Assembly (NCBI GenBank): GCA_027257055.1
Contig: JAPVLO010000044.1
Coordinates: forward strand, 3,472,001 to 3,536,000
Direction of reading: 5' to 3'
Origin: Cephalopachus bancanus
Taxonomy: Eukaryota; Chordata; Mammalia; Primates; Tarsiidae
DNA length: 64,000 nucleotides
Shown: piece after piece, positions 61,755 to 64,000 of the stretch
Layout of the letters: every line of letters starts with the position of its first letter
Numbering within the stretch: position 1 is the stretch's first letter
The notes under the pieces: generated by a model
What the model was told of the DNA's origin: nothing
Seen by the model: only the letters and a program-made list of their open reading frames with translations
Databases searched by the model: none
Translations under genes and position numbers: made by a program

Positions 61755-64000
61755 TGAGCAGGGAATAGTGCCCGTTCTGACCAGCCAGATCAGAAAAACT
61801 AATAGGACACCCAGGAAGGCCTTGCCTCGGTAGTGGGAATAATTAGCCTTAGACTGAGCGCTACTCTGCTCCTGCCTACCAAATCTTGAAAAAATACCCA
61901 AAGGGTAAAACTATTTCCAAGTACTTTAACAGCACCCAGAACAAAGCTCAAGAATATGTGTAGGAGTACAAAATATCCAGCACTCAGAAAGATAGAATTC
62001 ATTATGTCTGGCATCCATTTACAAATTACCAGCTGTGCAAAAAAGCAGGAAAATATGACCCATGATGAATAGGAAAATCATTCGATCAAAACTGACCTAG
62101 AACTGATACAGATGTTAAAACAGCAGACAAGCACATTAAAACAGTTCTTATGACTATATCCCATATGTTCAAAAAGTTAATTAGAGACATGGAAGACATG
62201 GAAAAGACCCAAATTACTACAAATGAAGACTACAATGTCAGAGTCTAAAAAGTGCACAGGATGAGATTAATAGATTATACGTTGTAGAAGAGAAGATCAG
62301 TGAACTTGAAGACAAAGCTATAGAAACTATCAAAAATTAAACAAAGATAAAAAATAATTTTAAAAAGATAGTAAAAAGGCATATGTGAACTGTGGCACAA
62401 CATTTAGTGGCCTAATATACATGTAGTTAGGATTACTTAAAGGGGCGGAGGTAGAAAACATTTGAAAAAAATAATGGCCAAAATTTTACAAATTATAAAT
62501 CCACAGATCTAAGACTCTCACTGAACTCCAAGCACAAGAAATGAAGAAAATAGCAGCACATCAACCTTAAGTATCCAAAGAACTGTCCACTCAGAATTCT
62601 ATATCTTGTGAAAATATTTTTTCAGAAATATAAAAACTTAAAGACTACCATTTTAAATGCAAACACACCAATAAGATTAAAAGTAAAAGAATAGAAAAAA
62701 AATACGATGCTGATACTAATCAAAAGAAAATAGGCAAGTTAGACTTCAGATCAAAGAATATTATTGGGATAAAAAGTAATTTTATGAAAATAAAGAGGTC
62801 AGTACATCCAGAGGAGGAAACAATTCTAAATCTATATACAACTGTTAACAGAGCTTCAGATACATAAAGGAGAAACCAATAGGATTGCAAAGTAAATAGA
62901 CAAACCTACAATTAAAGTCAGAGTTTATAATACCTTTCTCTCAATAATTAATAGAACACATAGAAAATCAGCAGAGGGATAGGAGACTTGAACAGCTCTG
63001 TCAGTCAACTTGACCTTAATTGACACTTACAAAGCATTTCATACAACAATAGGATATACATTCTTTGCAAGTACACATAGAGCATTGGCTAAGATAGATC
63101 ATATTCTGGGTCATAAAATGAATCTTAATAACTTTAAAAGGATTTAAGTTATATAGTATGTTCTCTGACCCTATAGAATTAAATTAGAAATGTATAACAG
63201 AAAGCTCTTTGGAAAGACCCCAGATATTTGGAAACAAAACGACACACTTCTATGTAACCCATGGGTCAACAAAAAAGGGAAAGGGAAAAACAGAAAGTAT
63301 TTTTAACTAAGTGAAAGTATTAATACCCTATATAGAAATTTGTGGGATGTCTCTAAAGCAGTACTTACAGTGAAATTTAAAGTACTAAGTGCCTATATTA
63401 GAAAGAAAGAAAGGTCTCAAATCAATTACCCCATCTTTTGCCTTAAAAATCAGAAATAGGGCCAGGCCTGGTGGCTCAAGCCTATAATCCCAGCACTTTG
63501 GAAGGCCGAGACGAGAGGATTGCCTGAGCTCAAGGGTTCAAGACCAGCCTATGTAACTTGGCGAGACCTCGTCTCCACAATAAATCAAAAATTAGCTGGA
63601 CGTGGTAGCGTGTGCCTGTAGTTTCAGCTACCTAGAAGGCTGAGGCAGAAGGATCTCCTGAGCCCAGCTGGTTGAGGCTGCAGTGGCCATGAGCATGCCA
63701 CTGCACTCCAGCCTGGGCGGCAGAGTGAGACTCTGAGTCAAAAAAAAAAAAAAAAAACAGAAATAGAAGAGCAAATTAAACTCAAAGTAAGCAAATGAAA
63801 GGAAATAAGAAAGGAATCGGTGAAACAGAAACTAGTAAAACAATAAAATCAATAAAACCAAAAACGAGTTATTTGAGAAGTACAAATACTAAACCTCTAG
63901 TCAGATTGATGAAGAAAATGAGAAGATAGAAATTATCATTATCAACAATGAGTTGATATCACCACAGTTTACAGATAGTAACAGTATAATATGGCAATAT
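61755..64000 (+). mobile_element. Old L1 (L1M-type), plus strand, runs off the window
   Basis: ORF1-like landmarks are AAGCAGGAAAATATGACCCA (62043), 'cagcagacaagcacattaaa' (62119), GAGAAGATCAGTGAACTTGA (62290) and 'ataatggccaaaattttaca' (62472). ORF2-like landmarks are 'agagcattggctaagataga' (63079), ATATTTGGAAACAAAACGAC (63223) and CTAGTCAGATTGATGAAGAA (63897). Stops and indels occur throughout. An Alu splits it at 63460-63757. It continues past the end of the window. Confidence 0.9.
63460..63757 (+). repeat. Alu dimer, type A, inside the L1
   Basis: Full-length copy with TSD CAGAAATAG at 63451-63459 and 63758-63766. It has the type A linker CACAATAAATCAAAAATTAG and right arm GTGGCCATGAGCATGCCAC. 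The tail is about 17 A. It inserted after the L1 had decayed. Confidence 0.97.

Noticed and set aside
1..64000. tRNA, rRNA or nuclear mitochondrial insertions
   Set aside because: No cloverleaf with intact A and B boxes outside SINEs and no mitochondrial gene sequence was recognised, although I could not run a search.
1..64000. A previously undescribed multi-gene system
   Set aside because: No coding genes, operon-like clusters or defence-type modules are visible. The content is repeats plus candidate regulatory DNA.

Overview
The window is nuclear DNA of a primate, about 64 kb, with no protein-coding gene that I can support. The evidence is the interspersed repeats. There are about ten dimeric Alu copies, several with intact target-site duplications (TSDs), plus many decayed MIR and L2 elements, old L1 elements, hAT-Charlie fragments and retroviral LTRs. 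The Alus are not human-type: the linker between the arms, the right-arm stem and the sequence before the A-tail all differ from AluJ/S/Y as I know them, and they also lack the lemur/galago pattern. I infer a non-anthropoid haplorhine, most likely a tarsier. That is an inference from memory, not a database match.

Layout. 0.1-1.5 kb is a long (CCAT)n-type array with higher-order units; a smaller array lies at 7.1-7.4 kb. 1.5-31 kb is mostly GC-rich, gene-poor sequence with MIR/L2 relics, a 17-bp minisatellite (14.3 kb), a run of minus-strand SINEs (27.1-28.1 kb) and a probable LTR (28.6-29.1 kb). Within it are single-copy stretches that look constrained: AT-rich, or rich in retained CpG, and not repeat-derived (5.2, 11.9, 13.0, 16.5, 21.6-22.6 and 26.3-26.6 kb). 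At 19.9-20.7 kb a CpG-rich segment with an Sp1-type box leads into a pyrimidine tract and AG, a short open frame, then AT-rich sequence ending in AATAAA. This is the best candidate for an exon plus 3'UTR. 32.0-35.8 kb is an old minus-strand L1 that keeps its 5' end. 36-51.8 kb is again GC-rich relic sequence with CA/TG-rich tracts. 51.9-53.06 kb is a solitary LTR, inserted in a MIR and itself hit by an Alu, with 5-bp direct repeats at its ends. 59.9-60.3 kb is a small CpG-rich element with a splice-donor-like site. 61.8-64 kb is a plus-strand old L1, broken by an Alu and running off the window.

The window reads as intergenic or long-intron DNA. All open frames of 60-240 codons look like chance frames in GC-rich or repetitive DNA. 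I found no tRNA, rRNA, CRISPR array or new multi-gene system. The most interesting points are the two Alu types, the datable nested insertions and the candidate exon or regulatory segments.
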